Below, piece by piece: positions 1 through 9,204 of a DNA stretch of 64,000 nucleotides. Below the pieces are notes generated by a model. That model had not been told where the DNA came from, made no database searches, and saw only the letters and a program-made list of their open reading frames with translations. Position numbers and translations under genes: made by a program. The stretch spans positions 3,100,001 through 3,164,000 of the forward strand of contig NZ_CP055153.1 in NCBI RefSeq assembly GCF_014075995.1, read 5' to 3'. This stretch comes from Adhaeribacter radiodurans. GTDB lineage: Bacteria > Bacteroidota > Bacteroidia > Cytophagales > Hymenobacteraceae. The first letter of the stretch is position 1; the number at the start of each line of letters is the position of its first letter.

Positions 1-1
1 C

Positions 2-301
2 TGGTACTCGGTTATTTCACCGGAATCTTGTTCTTCCATTTTATGGCGTAGCTGGAATTACAAAGAACAAGCTGCCGAAGCCTTAAAGTTAACCGCTACC
101 GATATGTTAAAGAACGGTCTAATTGACGGTATTATTAAAGAGCCATTAGGGGGAGCGCACACCGAACCCGAAAAAATGATTCGTATACTCAAAAAAAATA
201 TTCTAAAAACCTTAACTGAATTAGAAGCTATACCTGCCGAAGAGCGCACCATTCAAAGAATTGAGAAATTCTCTGCTATGGGTGTGGTGCAGGAGTTGTA
301 A
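2..301 (+). CDS. accA: Acetyl-CoA carboxylase carboxyltransferase alpha subunit, C-terminal part
   Basis: The open frame runs in from the window edge and ends at TAA 299-301, giving the last 99 residues. It reads [15 protein letters not shown], then [25 protein letters not shown] and KEPLGGAH. This is the characteristic AccA C-terminus, in which the alpha subunit helps bind carboxybiotin and acetyl-CoA. AccA pairs with AccD to make malonyl-CoA for fatty-acid synthesis in the cytoplasm. The N-terminal two thirds lies outside the window. A first ATG at 104 is internal and not the true start. Confidence 0.93.
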   Translation, partial: WYSVISPESCSSILWRSWNYKEQAAEALKLTATDMLKNGLIDGIIKEPLGGAHTEPEKMIRILKKNILKTLTELEAIPAEERTIQRIEKFSAMGVVQEL

Positions 302-307
302 GTTGAA

Positions 308-432
308 AGTTATGAGTTATAAGTTATAAGTTTATATTACTTTTAAGGTAATCGATAAGATTGTAAGTCAAAAATTGACCTTAGTCGTAAATAAAATAAA
401 GTAATTACATCTTCATTTATAACTCATAACTC
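308..432. repeat. Spaced inverted repeat in the accA downstream gap
   Basis: The 15-base word AGTTATGAGTTATAA (308-322) returns as its exact reverse complement at 418-432, about 95 bases away, with degenerate tandem copies of the same word around both arms. Low-complexity A/T words of this type are common in intergenic DNA of this phylum. No function is claimed. Confidence 0.5.
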
Positions 433-453
433 AACTCTTAATTCATAACTAAA

Positions 454-1296
454 TTGCGCCTACATACTATCGAAACCGGTTTTTTTAAATTAGACGGGGG
501 TGCTATGTTTGGAGTGGTTCCTAAAAGTATCTGGCAACGCACTAATCCCGCCGATGAGAATAATTTGTGTACCTGGGCCATGCGTTGTTTACTGATAGAA
601 GACGGCAATCAATTGATTTTAATCGATACGGGGATCGGCACCAAACAAGACCCAAAATTCTTTTCGCACTATTACCTCCACGGAGAGCATACTTTAGAAT
701 CATCCCTGCGAAAGGCGGGGTTTGCTTTTTCGGATATTACCGATGTTTTTTTAACCCATTTGCATTTCGATCATTGTGGGGGTGCCGTACAGTATAATAC
801 CAATCGAGCATCTTTAGAACTTACTTTTCCAAACGCTACTTACTGGACCAATCCAGACCATTATAAATGGGCCACTGAACCGAACCCCCGCGAAAAAGCT
901 AGCTTTTTAAAGGAAAATATTTTACCCTTAGCGGAAAGTGGCCATTTAAAATTTGTTCATCCACAGCAACCTTCACCTTTTCATCAGTTCGATATTTTGT
1001 ACGTAGATGGGCATACCGATAAAATGATGTTACCGGTAATTCCCTACAAAGACAAAAAAATAGTTTACGTCGCGGACCTGCTTCCCTCCGTGGGGCATTT
1101 ACCTATACCGTATGTAATGGGTTACGACACCCGGCCTTTGCTAACTTTACAGGAAAAAGAGAGTTTCTTAAATGTTGCCGCTACCGAACAATACATATTA
1201 TATTTTGAACACGATCCTGTTCACGAGTGCTGCACCGTAAAACTTACTGAAAAAGGTGTTCGTATGAACGAAGCCTTTACTTTAGCAGACGTATAA
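454..1296 (+). CDS. MBL-fold metallohydrolase
   Basis: This 280-residue cytoplasmic protein belongs to the metallo-beta-lactamase fold hydrolases. The metal motif HLHFDH is at residues 102-107. Further ligands are consistent with the VDGHT segment near 187, VADL near 206 and a late EHD near 253. The start is TTG at 454: the next in-frame ATG (505) would cut off the N-terminal segment FKLDGGAMFG, which looks like part of the domain. The stop is 3 bases before the patatin gene, so the two are probably co-transcribed. Members of this superfamily act as lactonases, phosphodiesterases or thioesterases, and the substrate cannot be read from sequence. Confidence 0.87.
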   Translation: MRLHTIETGFFKLDGGAMFGVVPKSIWQRTNPADENNLCTWAMRCLLIEDGNQLILIDTGIGTKQDPKFFSHYYLHGEHTLESSLRKAGFAFSDITDVFLTHLHFDHCGGAVQYNTNRASLELTFPNATYWTNPDHYKWATEPNPREKASFLKENILPLAESGHLKFVHPQQPSPFHQFDILYVDGHTDKMMLPVIPYKDKKIVYVADLLPSVGHLPIPYVMGYDTRPLLTLQEKESFLNVAATEQYILYFEHDPVHECCTVKLTEKGVRMNEAFTLADV

Positions 1297-1299
1297 AAG

Positions 1300-2058
1300 A
1301 TGAAAATTGGGTTAGTGATGTCGGGCGGTGCGGTGCACGGCATGGCGCATTTAGGAACTTTAAAAGCTCTTACTGAACTACAAATACCGATACACGCTCT
1401 GTCGGGGGTAAGCTCCGGCGCTATTGCCGGCGCTTTTTACGCTGCCGGGTTTGCCCCGGAAGAAATCTTTGAAATTGCTACCCGAATATCTTATTGGCAA
1501 CTGGCCCGGCCAGCTTTTAACAAACGCGGCTTAATCCGTTTAGATAATTTGGAGAAAGAATTTGTTAAGTATTTAGGCAACAAAACATTCGAAGATTTAA
1601 GCTTACCATTTTATATCTGTGCCACCGATTTACGCCAGGGTACAACTATATATTTTTCTTCAGGCGAGTTAATCAAACCTTTGTTAGCTTCCAATACAGT
1701 TCCCGTACTTAGTCCGCCGGTAGAGTACCAAAACTATTTGCTGGTAGATGGTGGATTGCTTAATAATTTACCGGTAGAATGTTTAGTAAATATAACCGAT
1801 TTCCGGATTGCCAGCCACGTAAACCCCATGAACTCCGAAGCCGAATTAAAAACATTCCGGAGTATTCTGGAACGTACCTGCCATTTGGCGGTGAACAATA
1901 CAGTCGAACCCCGCCTATCTTTTTGCAATTTAGTAATTGAGCCGCCCTTGTTAAAGTATTTTAGTTTAACGGATCTAAAAAATGCCCGCAAAATGTTTGA
2001 AGCGGGTTACGAACATACTTTAAGCTTGTCAGACAAGTTGTTAGCTTTAAAAGATTAA
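1300..2058 (+). CDS. Patatin-like phospholipase
   Basis: This 252-residue protein carries the three patatin signatures: the glycine-rich oxyanion-hole loop SGGAVHG (8-14), the nucleophile elbow GVSSG with Ser38, and the catalytic Asp in DGG (Asp150). The family uses a Ser-Asp dyad to hydrolyse acyl chains from phospholipids or other esters. There is no signal peptide, so it is probably cytoplasmic or peripheral to the membrane. The ATG lies 3 bases after the MBL hydrolase stop, which suggests translational coupling and perhaps a joint role in lipid or ester turnover. That joint role is inferred only from adjacency. Confidence 0.9.
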   Translation: MKIGLVMSGGAVHGMAHLGTLKALTELQIPIHALSGVSSGAIAGAFYAAGFAPEEIFEIATRISYWQLARPAFNKRGLIRLDNLEKEFVKYLGNKTFEDLSLPFYICATDLRQGTTIYFSSGELIKPLLASNTVPVLSPPVEYQNYLLVDGGLLNNLPVECLVNITDFRIASHVNPMNSEAELKTFRSILERTCHLAVNNTVEPRLSFCNLVIEPPLLKYFSLTDLKNARKMFEAGYEHTLSLSDKLLALKD

Positions 2059-2137
2059 TTAACTTATAGATATTTAATATTCTAAAATGCTTATTGAATA
2101 ATTCAAAGAAGGAAATAGATTAAAGTACGGCATATCA

Positions 2138-2170
2138 TTTGTTATTTATATCAAATATGTAAATAACAAA
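2138..2170. promoter_or_regulatory. Inverted repeat immediately upstream of the outer-membrane protein gene
   Basis: Arms TTTGTTATTTA (2138-2148) and TAAATAACAAA (2160-2170) are exact reverse complements separated by 11 bases, ending 12 bases before the ATG at 2183. The centre-to-centre spacing of about two helical turns suits a dimeric repressor, but an mRNA leader hairpin is equally possible. Confidence 0.45.
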
Positions 2171-2182
2171 ATTTAAATCTAT

Positions 2183-2824
2183 ATGCGTTATCTTCTTTTC
2201 TTCTTTTTACTTTTTTCTACTTCGGCTTATTCTCAAACAAACCGCAGTTTACTCCAAACCTACGTGAAGAAAGGCACCTACTTAGTAGGTGGTTCTATTA
2301 ACGGATCATTCCGAAGTTATTCCCGCGCAGCTAGTAGCCCGGAAAGTAATCCGGATAAGGGCACTGTTGCTGATTTTAAAGGCGACGTAAAAGCCGGGTA
2401 TTTTCTTTCTCCTACTATTGCCGTAGGTTTGCAGGCCAGCCTGAATTATTTTAATTATAAAAACGAAATAAAAGGCAATGGCCCCAACAGCACCTTTTTC
2501 CTGTACGGTCCTTTTGTGCGAGGTTACGTGGTTAATGGTTTATTCGGGGAAGCCGGTTTTGGTATGGGGCTAAGGAATTTCAATTCTAATGTGGATTCTA
2601 AATTATTGGAAGGAAAGTTAGCTGTTGGTTATACCCATTTCATTAATCAAAAAGTAGCCATAGAGCCTCTTTTATCACTCCGGTACTTACAAAATAATTA
2701 TCCTACTTCGGCAGGGGTAGTCCGGCAAACCGAATTTGGCCCTGCCTTTGGCGTGGCCGTGCATGCTTTCCTTTACCGGGGTAAAATGGGCATTCAAACA
2801 GAACGTCCGCGTAACAAATATTAA
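2183..2824 (+). CDS. Putative outer-membrane beta-barrel protein
   Basis: This 213-residue protein has a clear signal peptide: a hydrophobic stretch ending at about residue 18, with a likely cut after SAYSQ. The rest alternates polar and aromatic or glycine residues, as in small porin-like barrels of Bacteroidota (for example GYFLSPTIAVGLQASLNYF). The C-terminus lacks a terminal Phe and ends in a basic RPRNKY tail. Its specific role is unknown. It stands alone, with an inverted repeat just upstream and a terminator hairpin at 2958-2990. Confidence 0.7.
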   Translation: MRYLLFFFLLFSTSAYSQTNRSLLQTYVKKGTYLVGGSINGSFRSYSRAASSPESNPDKGTVADFKGDVKAGYFLSPTIAVGLQASLNYFNYKNEIKGNGPNSTFFLYGPFVRGYVVNGLFGEAGFGMGLRNFNSNVDSKLLEGKLAVGYTHFINQKVAIEPLLSLRYLQNNYPTSAGVVRQTEFGPAFGVAVHAFLYRGKMGIQTERPRNKY

Positions 2825-2957
2825 GGCAAATCACTTATTAACCACAAGTTTAACAGGCGCTTTAGGGCTTAAAATAAAGTAATCAATCTTACCTGTTTAA
2901 ACCATAATTCAGTTTACTACAATAGATAATTAAAATCTTTTTCTTACTTTTAACAGG

Positions 2958-2990
2958 AAAAGCCAGTTCAAAGCGAAAGAACTGGCTTTT
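2958..2990 (+). terminator. Rho-independent terminator after the outer-membrane protein gene
   Basis: Perfect 12-bp stem: arms AAAAGCCAGTTC at 2958-2969 and GAACTGGCTTTT at 2979-2990, with a 9-base loop and the T run reaching 2991. It separates the barrel gene from the acyltransferase that starts at 3013. Confidence 0.8.
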
Positions 2991-3012
2991 TAGTGTTTAC
3001 TTCTCATTCACA

Positions 3013-3564
3013 ATGCTGGCAAAATTTTTATCTCATATTATCTTTAAAGTATCGGGCTGGAAAGTTGTTGGCCGTATTCCGGCGAACGTTCCTAAATGTA
3101 TTATGATAGCTGCGCCGCATACGAGTAATTGGGATTTTTTGTATGCCCGCTGCGCCTTTTACATTATGGGGGTAGATGTACGTTTTACTATTAAAAAAGA
3201 AGCAATAAAATGGCCTATATTGGGTCCGTGGATTCAATACATGGGCGCTTTGCCCGTTGATAGAAGTAAAAATAATAGCCTGGTACAAGCCATGGTTGAC
3301 ATTTTCAACCAGAACGAAAAAATGGTAATTATGATTACGCCGGAAGGAACCCGTAAATACCAGCCCCGCTGGCGCCGGGGATTCTATCATGCTGCAGTTG
3401 GCGCGAATGTACCTATTTGCCTAGGTTACCTCGACTATGCTAAAAAAGAAGCCGGTGTTGGTCCAATTTTTTATCCAACGGGCAACATCGAGAAAGATTT
3501 AGAAGATATTTTGGCATTTTACCGCACCAAAACAGCCAAGTTCCCGGAAAACGGAGTGCGTTAA
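3013..3564 (+). CDS. 1-acyl-sn-glycerol-3-phosphate acyltransferase family protein
   Basis: This 183-residue protein is of the PlsC-type lysophospholipid acyltransferase family. It has the HX4D catalytic motif (His36 to Asp41, in APHTSNWD), the conserved VDRSKNN segment near 82-88, and the glycerol-phosphate-binding EGTR motif at 111-114. The family transfers an acyl group from acyl-ACP or acyl-CoA to a lysophospholipid at the inner membrane. It is shorter than classical PlsC (about 240 residues), which matches the compact Bacteroidota acyltransferases. The acceptor lipid is not determined. Confidence 0.88.
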   Translation: MLAKFLSHIIFKVSGWKVVGRIPANVPKCIMIAAPHTSNWDFLYARCAFYIMGVDVRFTIKKEAIKWPILGPWIQYMGALPVDRSKNNSLVQAMVDIFNQNEKMVIMITPEGTRKYQPRWRRGFYHAAVGANVPICLGYLDYAKKEAGVGPIFYPTGNIEKDLEDILAFYRTKTAKFPENGVR

Positions 3565-4445
3565 ACTCCTTGAATTTAATTTTCCATTTTCCGAAGGCAA
3601 ATACCCAAGGTAACTACCCCAACTATCTTTATTAAAAAAGTGTGTTCGAGAGAAACACCTATTTACACAAAGAATGATTAAGAAAGATAAAATTCTATTA
3701 TCAGGTTACTTACTGTTTATTTTAGTATTCTTAGAGAGCTAGTAGGTAACCAATAGGTTCTTCCAAGATGACTGAATAAAGAAAAGAGCTTCCTTTTTTT
3801 CTAAACTTATCTGTATCTCGTACGCTCGTAAAATAACCAGTTCGTAATAATTTCATTCTAACTGACCTTATTGCTAGTCTTTTAAGTAATATTTACTAAA
3901 AACAATCTGTACTTTGTTGCTCATGTAGTTAGAATAGCTACGTTGTGGAATCATAACAAAGTAAAAAACTACTTGCTGGCAATCATAGTTCTGATTTATC
4001 CACACGCCAGAATAAGCCCTTCAAAATTTGTCCAAAAGAATAACCTTCAACAATTAAATGTAGTATAATTACTATATTTAATTAAACAGTACTAAGTTAA
4101 AATCTGGCAAAGACTTTATGGCGCATATTTGAAAAGCGACTAGTGTGTCTAAACCAAAATTATTTACTAAATCTTACTTTTTAGAATATCTTTATGAAAA
4201 TTCATCATTTTAATACTCTCCCTTTTTTTGCTTTGTAAGATCTACATTACGAGCCTCTTACTTATTCCAGGTTGTTATCCTTAAATTAAATTTGCACGAT
4301 TTGTATCCTAATTATTGTTGTTTGTAGTATAAACATCAAATAAAGTTGGTAACGGACCAGTAACCTTTCACCAGTCTGGTTATTAATAATTATAATGAAA
4401 CAAATACTAACTTGCAGCCTTTCAGAAAACTAATACCTTGATTGT
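3565..4445. other. 880-base non-coding gap with one degenerate repeat
   Basis: I see no open frame of credible length and no RNA gene. The stretch 3740-3840 resembles 58270-58370 (see the repeat entries). The last few hundred bases are AT-rich and presumably hold the promoter of the large secreted protein at 4446. Confidence 0.5.
3740..3840 (+). repeat. Dispersed repeat family 3, degraded copy
   Basis: Shared blocks with 58270-58370, in the same order: AGTAACC/GGTAACC, GATTCTTCCAGAATGA (here GGTTCTTCCAAGATGA), GAATTAAAGAAGA (here GAATAAAGAAAAGA) and finally CTCGNACGCTCGT. The left arm of the dyad seen at 58252 is not preserved here. Confidence 0.5.
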
Positions 4446-7400
4446 ATGAAAAAAAAGCTTGTACCCAAATCTCTTAACGTACTATCACTCCCTATTAAAT
4501 GCTATTTGCTTTTGCTATTTTACTTTTTAATTAGCTCTCAAAGTCAAGCATCTGCTTTTAAAGTTGTTCCTATTAAAAATACCTCTGCCGATTATATCGG
4601 TTCTGCCAATTTAAAAACGGCTTTTGCGGGTGAACAAATAAGCAGCTTTATCTTAATTAATTCCGCCACCAAAGCTACCATTCAAACTCTTACAAGTGGC
4701 AGCACTATTAATTTAGCTACGTTACCAACCACAAATATTAATATACGAGCCAATACTAGTCCGGCTACCATTGGCAGTGTGGTTTTTATTTTAAGCGGAA
4801 CGGAAAGCCGAAACCAAATAGAATCGAAAGGTCCGTATGAATTATTCGGCGACAATTTACCCTGGACGCCAAAAATAGGAAGTTATACTTTAAAGGCAAC
4901 TCCCTACTCGAGTTCGGGTGGTAAAGGAACAGCGGGTACCGCTAAAACTATATCTTTTACGGTAATTAACAGCACTAATGCTACCAATAAAGCTCCTTTG
5001 GCTAATGCTGGTCCGGATAAAGCAATAACTTTGCCCGCTAACGAAGTAACTTTAACGGGTTCCGGAACAGATTCTGATGGCACTATCAGCAGCTATACCT
5101 GGAAACAAGTAAGCGGGCCAAGTACAGCTACCTTCAGCAGTAAAACAGTTGCTTCTCCTACAATTAGTAATTTTTACGCGGGTAAATACCAGTTTACTCT
5201 TACCGTAAGAGACGATAAAAATGTGGCGAGTAGTCAGGATTACGTAACTGTAATGGTAAACCCAGCAGCTGAAGTTAAAGTTAATTTTCAGGATCAGTCT
5301 ACCGTTCCGCCTTCGGGCTGGTTAGCAGATTATGGTCAGGCATTTGGTACGCGTACGAGTCCAAACCAGGGCACGGGTTTGCAATATGGCTGGAGAAAAA
5401 GAAGTGACAACAGTTTATTAGATATAATAGGCAATGGCCGGAACAGAAATACGCCTGCCGATGCCACATTAGCTACTTTAATCCACATGCAAGCCGACGA
5501 TGTAGTTGGCGCTTTTAACGGTGTTAAAGCCGAAGGTTTCTGGGAAATGAAAGTAGCCAATGGCATTTACGATGTAACCGTTTCGGCCGGTGATGCCGGT
5601 GTTTATACGTTGCCCGAAAGCCATTCAGTGAACGTAGAAGGCCGCCAGGCCATTTCGGATTTTATACCCTCGGGTTCTACCGGAACCAGCACCCGCTTTA
5701 AATCAGCCAAGGTACGGGTAGCAGTTACCGATGGTTTGTTAACGATTGATGCCGATGGTGGCTTTAATACTAAAATCAACTCCACGCAAATTGTACCCGT
5801 TACAAATGGACCTTTTGCGTTTTGGTCTCTAAACGAGCAGCAAATAACCGTAGAAAAAGGAGATATCAGCAGTAATAAAACGTTCTCCTTAGATTTAAGC
5901 AATACCACTAATAAAAATGATGTGCAGTACACTATTTCTGCGCAATACGATGGGGATAAAGGTGACTGGTTAAGTTTTAATCCGAGCCATACCGGTGCCG
6001 AGCCAAATGTAATTTTTGATTATTCTAAAGCCGAAGACCTGCCTGTAGGTACTTACCAAGCCACTATAAACGCCGAAGCCTCCGGCTTCGGAACGGCAAG
6101 TGTTGCTATCATACTGACGGTAAGCGCTCCTCACCCTTATGTTATTTCTTCTACACCAGCGGATAGTGCTACTAGTGTAAGTGTAAATACTTCCAGTATT
6201 GCGGCTAACAACTTATTTGTACCCGAAGTAGAAGGTTACCAGGGAGGCGTAGACAACAGCACCATTACCACTAATACAGTTTTACTTCTCAAAGTATCGG
6301 GCAATACTACTACTCAAATACAAGGGGTGGTGCAAGGTACCGGCGGTGGTGACGCGATCAGCTTTTCGCCTACTTTTGCCTTAGAGCCCAATTCTACTTA
6401 TAAATTTATGGTTACGGATGGCGTTAAATCACTTAGTGGTGCTTCCTTCGTTCCGTATAACGCTATTTTTACTACAGGTGCCGCCATTGAACCGGTTGAT
6501 CCAATTTTAGTGGAGTTTACGAAAGTGCCCATTCCAGGTACCCAAAACAAGAAGTATTCTTCTTTAACCATTGGCCCGGATGGTAAATTTTATGCTCTTT
6601 TACTTAACGGCAATATTGAACGGTATGCCATTAATCACCAGGATGGCAGCCTTACCTACGAAGCTGTTATTAATACTTTACAAGGCAAATACGGCGACCG
6701 CTCGGCTATTGGGTTAGTTTTTGCGCCTACGTCTACTGCGTCCAATTTAGTAGCTTATGTATCGCATTGCTCTTCTGGCTTAGCTGCCGCACCGGAATTT
6801 GACGGTAAAATTTCCAGATTAAGCGGATCCGGGTTAGCTATCGAACAATTAATGGTAACTAACCTACCTCGTTCGGCCAAAGACCATTTAGTAAATAGTT
6901 TAGTTTTTGGGCCAGACGGCGCTATGTACATCGACCAGGGTAGTAATAGTTCGATGGGTTCGTACGATGGTTCGTGGCAGCGTACCGAAAGTTTATTGTC
7001 GGCTGCCATTTTACGTTTAGACCTTGCCAAACTTACCACTTTACCCCTCGACGTTAAAACTACTTCTGACCAAAATTTAATAAATACAGCTACAGCTAGT
7101 CAATTGCGGTTGAGCGATGGTACGTATAATCCGTTTGCCAGTAACGCGCCGCTTACTATCTATGCCTCCGGAGTTCGGAATTCCTACGATCTGGTATGGC
7201 ACAGTAATGGTCAGTTATATGCACCGGCCAACGGTTCTGCGGCAGGTGGTAACACACCGATTTCCGTGACGGGTACCCGCCGACCAGATGGCACCTTCTA
7301 CAATGGCCCGGCTGTAGCTGCTACTTCAGGAGTGAAGGTGCAAAATGACTGGCTATTCCGTATTAATCCGCTCAAAGGGGTGGGTTATTTTGGGCACCCT

Positions 7401-8699
7401 AATCCTTTACGTGGCGAGTACGTGGCTAACCGGGGCTACGCCGATAATCCGAAATATCCTAGTTCTTTAGGATCAGACACTAACTACCGGGGAGCCGCCT
7501 TTAATTTTGAACTGAACCGCTCACCTAATGGGGCAATCGAATACAAGAGCAATGCTTTTAACGGCGCTTTAAAAGGCAAATTACTGGTTTGTCGTTTTAG
7601 TGGCGGGGGCGATATAATTGTATTACAACCAGGTTCCTTAACAAAAGGCAGCCCGGAAGCAGATTACGATATCCTGACAAGTTACACGGGTGCCGGTACC
7701 AAGGGTTTAGTTGGAATGTCGGGCTTTATTAACCCACTGGATATTGTGGAAGATGTGCAAACAGGTAATTTGTACGTGATTGAGTTTAACTGGAACAATA
7801 TTCCGGATAGAACCGCTCAAATTACTTTGTTGCGGGTGAGCAGCATTTCTGACGAAGATGGATTTGCCACTGCTTTTCCGGAGAAGATTACTGCTACCGA
7901 AGTGGTGGGAGTTACGCAAACAGCTAGTTCTAAAATTGTAAATTCGCTGGCTACTGCACCTACCACTAAAAAAGATAAGGATAAGGATAAAGACAAGGAC
8001 AAGGACAAGGACAAGGGCAAAGATAAGGGCAAGCCAGAGTTGCCCGATTATTCTAAAGTTACCCAACATGCCGTAACCATATCAAATACTGGCCGGGGTA
8101 ACCTTAAATTGAAAAACCTGGGAATTGTAGGAGAAAATGCGAGGGAGTTTGTAATGACAGGGCAACCCAATGCTAAACCAAATAAACCGGTAAAAATTCG
8201 TAAAAACAGCTCCGTAACCTTTAATATCGCTTTCTTTCCCGCTTCGGCAGGGTTAAAAACAGCCAAACTCGAAGCATCTAGCCAAAAACGGAAGAAAGAT
8301 CAAGTGGTATCCGTAGAATTAGTTGGATTTGGTATTCAGTACGAAGTCAATGATTCCACAACCATTGAATCGTTAGAAGCTAATGCTAATAAAATGATAA
8401 ATAAGGTTACCAAAAAGGCAACTGATAAAGAACCTGTGCTGAAAGTATATCCTAACCCAAATACCATTGGATCAAAAATTTATGTAGATCTGGCTGATTT
8501 TGGTAAACTAGAACCCGTAACGCTTACTATTTATGATAGCTTCGGACAAATCTATCAGGCTAAAACTGTTAAAACAGATGCGAATGGAATTGTTTCGGCG
8601 GAGTTGCCCGTAACGAAAACCATGAAACCCGGCATTTACATTATTAAAGCCAATGGACCTTCAGGTCAAAAACAAACGAAAGTTATAATAGAAAATTAA
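4446..8699 (+). CDS. Large multidomain secreted protein with PKD, malectin-like, beta-propeller and T9SS sorting domains
   Basis: This 1417-residue protein begins with a signal peptide (about 1-36, ending SQASA). A PKD/REJ-type domain follows at about 180-271, then a malectin-like region at 275-455, a BACON-like domain at 458-560 and an Ig-like domain (Big_5 style) at 563-690. Next is a six-bladed-propeller region at 690-1150, similar in style to sorbosone dehydrogenase and NHL folds. A Lys-Asp repeat linker (about 1175-1197) leads to a choice-of-anchor D-like domain at 1205-1300. The C-terminus (1340-1417) has the T9SS sorting pattern VYPNPN...GIYIIKA. It is therefore probably exported by the Sec and type IX systems to the cell surface. 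Carbohydrate binding or sugar oxidation is plausible from the domains but not shown. A strong terminator follows. Confidence 0.85.
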   Translation: MKKKLVPKSLNVLSLPIKCYLLLLFYFLISSQSQASAFKVVPIKNTSADYIGSANLKTAFAGEQISSFILINSATKATIQTLTSGSTINLATLPTTNINIRANTSPATIGSVVFILSGTESRNQIESKGPYELFGDNLPWTPKIGSYTLKATPYSSSGGKGTAGTAKTISFTVINSTNATNKAPLANAGPDKAITLPANEVTLTGSGTDSDGTISSYTWKQVSGPSTATFSSKTVASPTISNFYAGKYQFTLTVRDDKNVASSQDYVTVMVNPAAEVKVNFQDQSTVPPSGWLADYGQAFGTRTSPNQGTGLQYGWRKRSDNSLLDIIGNGRNRNTPADATLATLIHMQADDVVGAFNGVKAEGFWEMKVANGIYDVTVSAGDAGVYTLPESHSVNVEGRQAISDFIPSGSTGTSTRFKSAKVRVAVTDGLLTIDADGGFNTKINSTQIVPVTNGPFAFWSLNEQQITVEKGDISSNKTFSLDLSNTTNKNDVQYTISAQYDGDKGDWLSFNPSHTGAEPNVIFDYSKAEDLPVGTYQATINAEASGFGTASVAIILTVSAPHPYVISSTPADSATSVSVNTSSIAANNLFVPEVEGYQGGVDNSTITTNTVLLLKVSGNTTTQIQGVVQGTGGGDAISFSPTFALEPNSTYKFMVTDGVKSLSGASFVPYNAIFTTGAAIEPVDPILVEFTKVPIPGTQNKKYSSLTIGPDGKFYALLLNGNIERYAINHQDGSLTYEAVINTLQGKYGDRSAIGLVFAPTSTASNLVAYVSHCSSGLAAAPEFDGKISRLSGSGLAIEQLMVTNLPRSAKDHLVNSLVFGPDGAMYIDQGSNSSMGSYDGSWQRTESLLSAAILRLDLAKLTTLPLDVKTTSDQNLINTATASQLRLSDGTYNPFASNAPLTIYASGVRNSYDLVWHSNGQLYAPANGSAAGGNTPISVTGTRRPDGTFYNGPAVAATSGVKVQNDWLFRINPLKGVGYFGHPNPLRGEYVANRGYADNPKYPSSLGSDTNYRGAAFNFELNRSPNGAIEYKSNAFNGALKGKLLVCRFSGGGDIIVLQPGSLTKGSPEADYDILTSYTGAGTKGLVGMSGFINPLDIVEDVQTGNLYVIEFNWNNIPDRTAQITLLRVSSISDEDGFATAFPEKITATEVVGVTQTASSKIVNSLATAPTTKKDKDKDKDKDKDKDKGKDKGKPELPDYSKVTQHAVTISNTGRGNLKLKNLGIVGENAREFVMTGQPNAKPNKPVKIRKNSSVTFNIAFFPASAGLKTAKLEASSQKRKKDQVVSVELVGFGIQYEVNDSTTIESLEANANKMINKVTKKATDKEPVLKVYPNPNTIGSKIYVDLADFGKLEPVTLTIYDSFGQIYQAKTVKTDANGIVSAELPVTKTMKPGIYIIKANGPSGQKQTKVIIEN
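7970..8032 (+). repeat. Hexanucleotide tandem repeat encoding a Lys-Asp linker
   Basis: Degenerate tandem units of GATAAG/GACAAG type encode alternating Lys and Asp with two Gly interruptions, between the propeller and the anchor-D-like domain of the large secreted protein. The tract keeps the frame. Confidence 0.85.
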
Positions 8700-8718
8700 G
8701 CTACCTCACTAATTATCT

Positions 8719-8750
8719 AAAAAAGGGAACGTAGAAACGTTCCCTTTTTT
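8719..8750 (+). terminator. Rho-independent terminator after the large T9SS protein
   Basis: Perfect 14-bp stem with arms AAAAAAGGGAACGT (8719-8732) and ACGTTCCCTTTTTT (8737-8750) around an AGAA tetraloop, followed by more T-rich DNA. It starts 20 bases after the stop codon. Confidence 0.9.
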
Positions 8751-8947
8751 ATTTATTGAGCTTGAAAAACATAAATAGGTAAGCAATCTTTCTGCTAACA
8801 AAAATTTGTGAATAAAACTTAATTCCGGTTATTTCTTTCGTATGATACAGAATCAGATTACCTTGTTACTAACAACTATTGGGGGTGAATCCCTGTTTTA
8901 ATTTTACAAATATTCCTTCTTAAATCGTTTCATTTAAATTCAGAAAC

Positions 8948-9178
8948 ATGAAAGCAAGTAAATTATATAATTTCCGGGAGATGAACTCCTATCAATTTAT
9001 AGCTGTAGTTGGGCTGATAATGACTTTCGCTGCCCATATTATTTTATTGCTAACCGATAAACATATTGCCAGTTATAATGCTTTATATGTTTGTTGGGTA
9101 GGAGTTTTTATTGTAGGAGCAATTATTAACTATAATACAAAACCCGATGATCACCACGGTCATCACCACCATCATTAA
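8948..9178 (+). CDS. Small His-rich two-helix membrane protein
   Basis: This 76-residue protein has two predicted membrane helices (about 15-36 and 46-62) and a short C-terminal tail that is almost entirely His (DDHHGHHHHH). I do not recognise the family. It sits 26 bases upstream of, and on the same strand as, a membrane polyferredoxin, which suggests co-expression. The His tail could bind a transition metal such as nickel, copper, zinc or iron on one face of the membrane. That role is inferred from composition and context only. Confidence 0.7.
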   Translation: MKASKLYNFREMNSYQFIAVVGLIMTFAAHIILLLTDKHIASYNALYVCWVGVFIVGAIINYNTKPDDHHGHHHHH

Positions 9179-9204
9179 TCTCCAATTCTGCTTATTTTTG
9201 ACGC

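Noticed and set aside
7817-8069. Antisense frames rich in Leu-Ser or Leu-Val
   Set aside because: They are produced by the Lys-Asp tandem tract read on the other strand.
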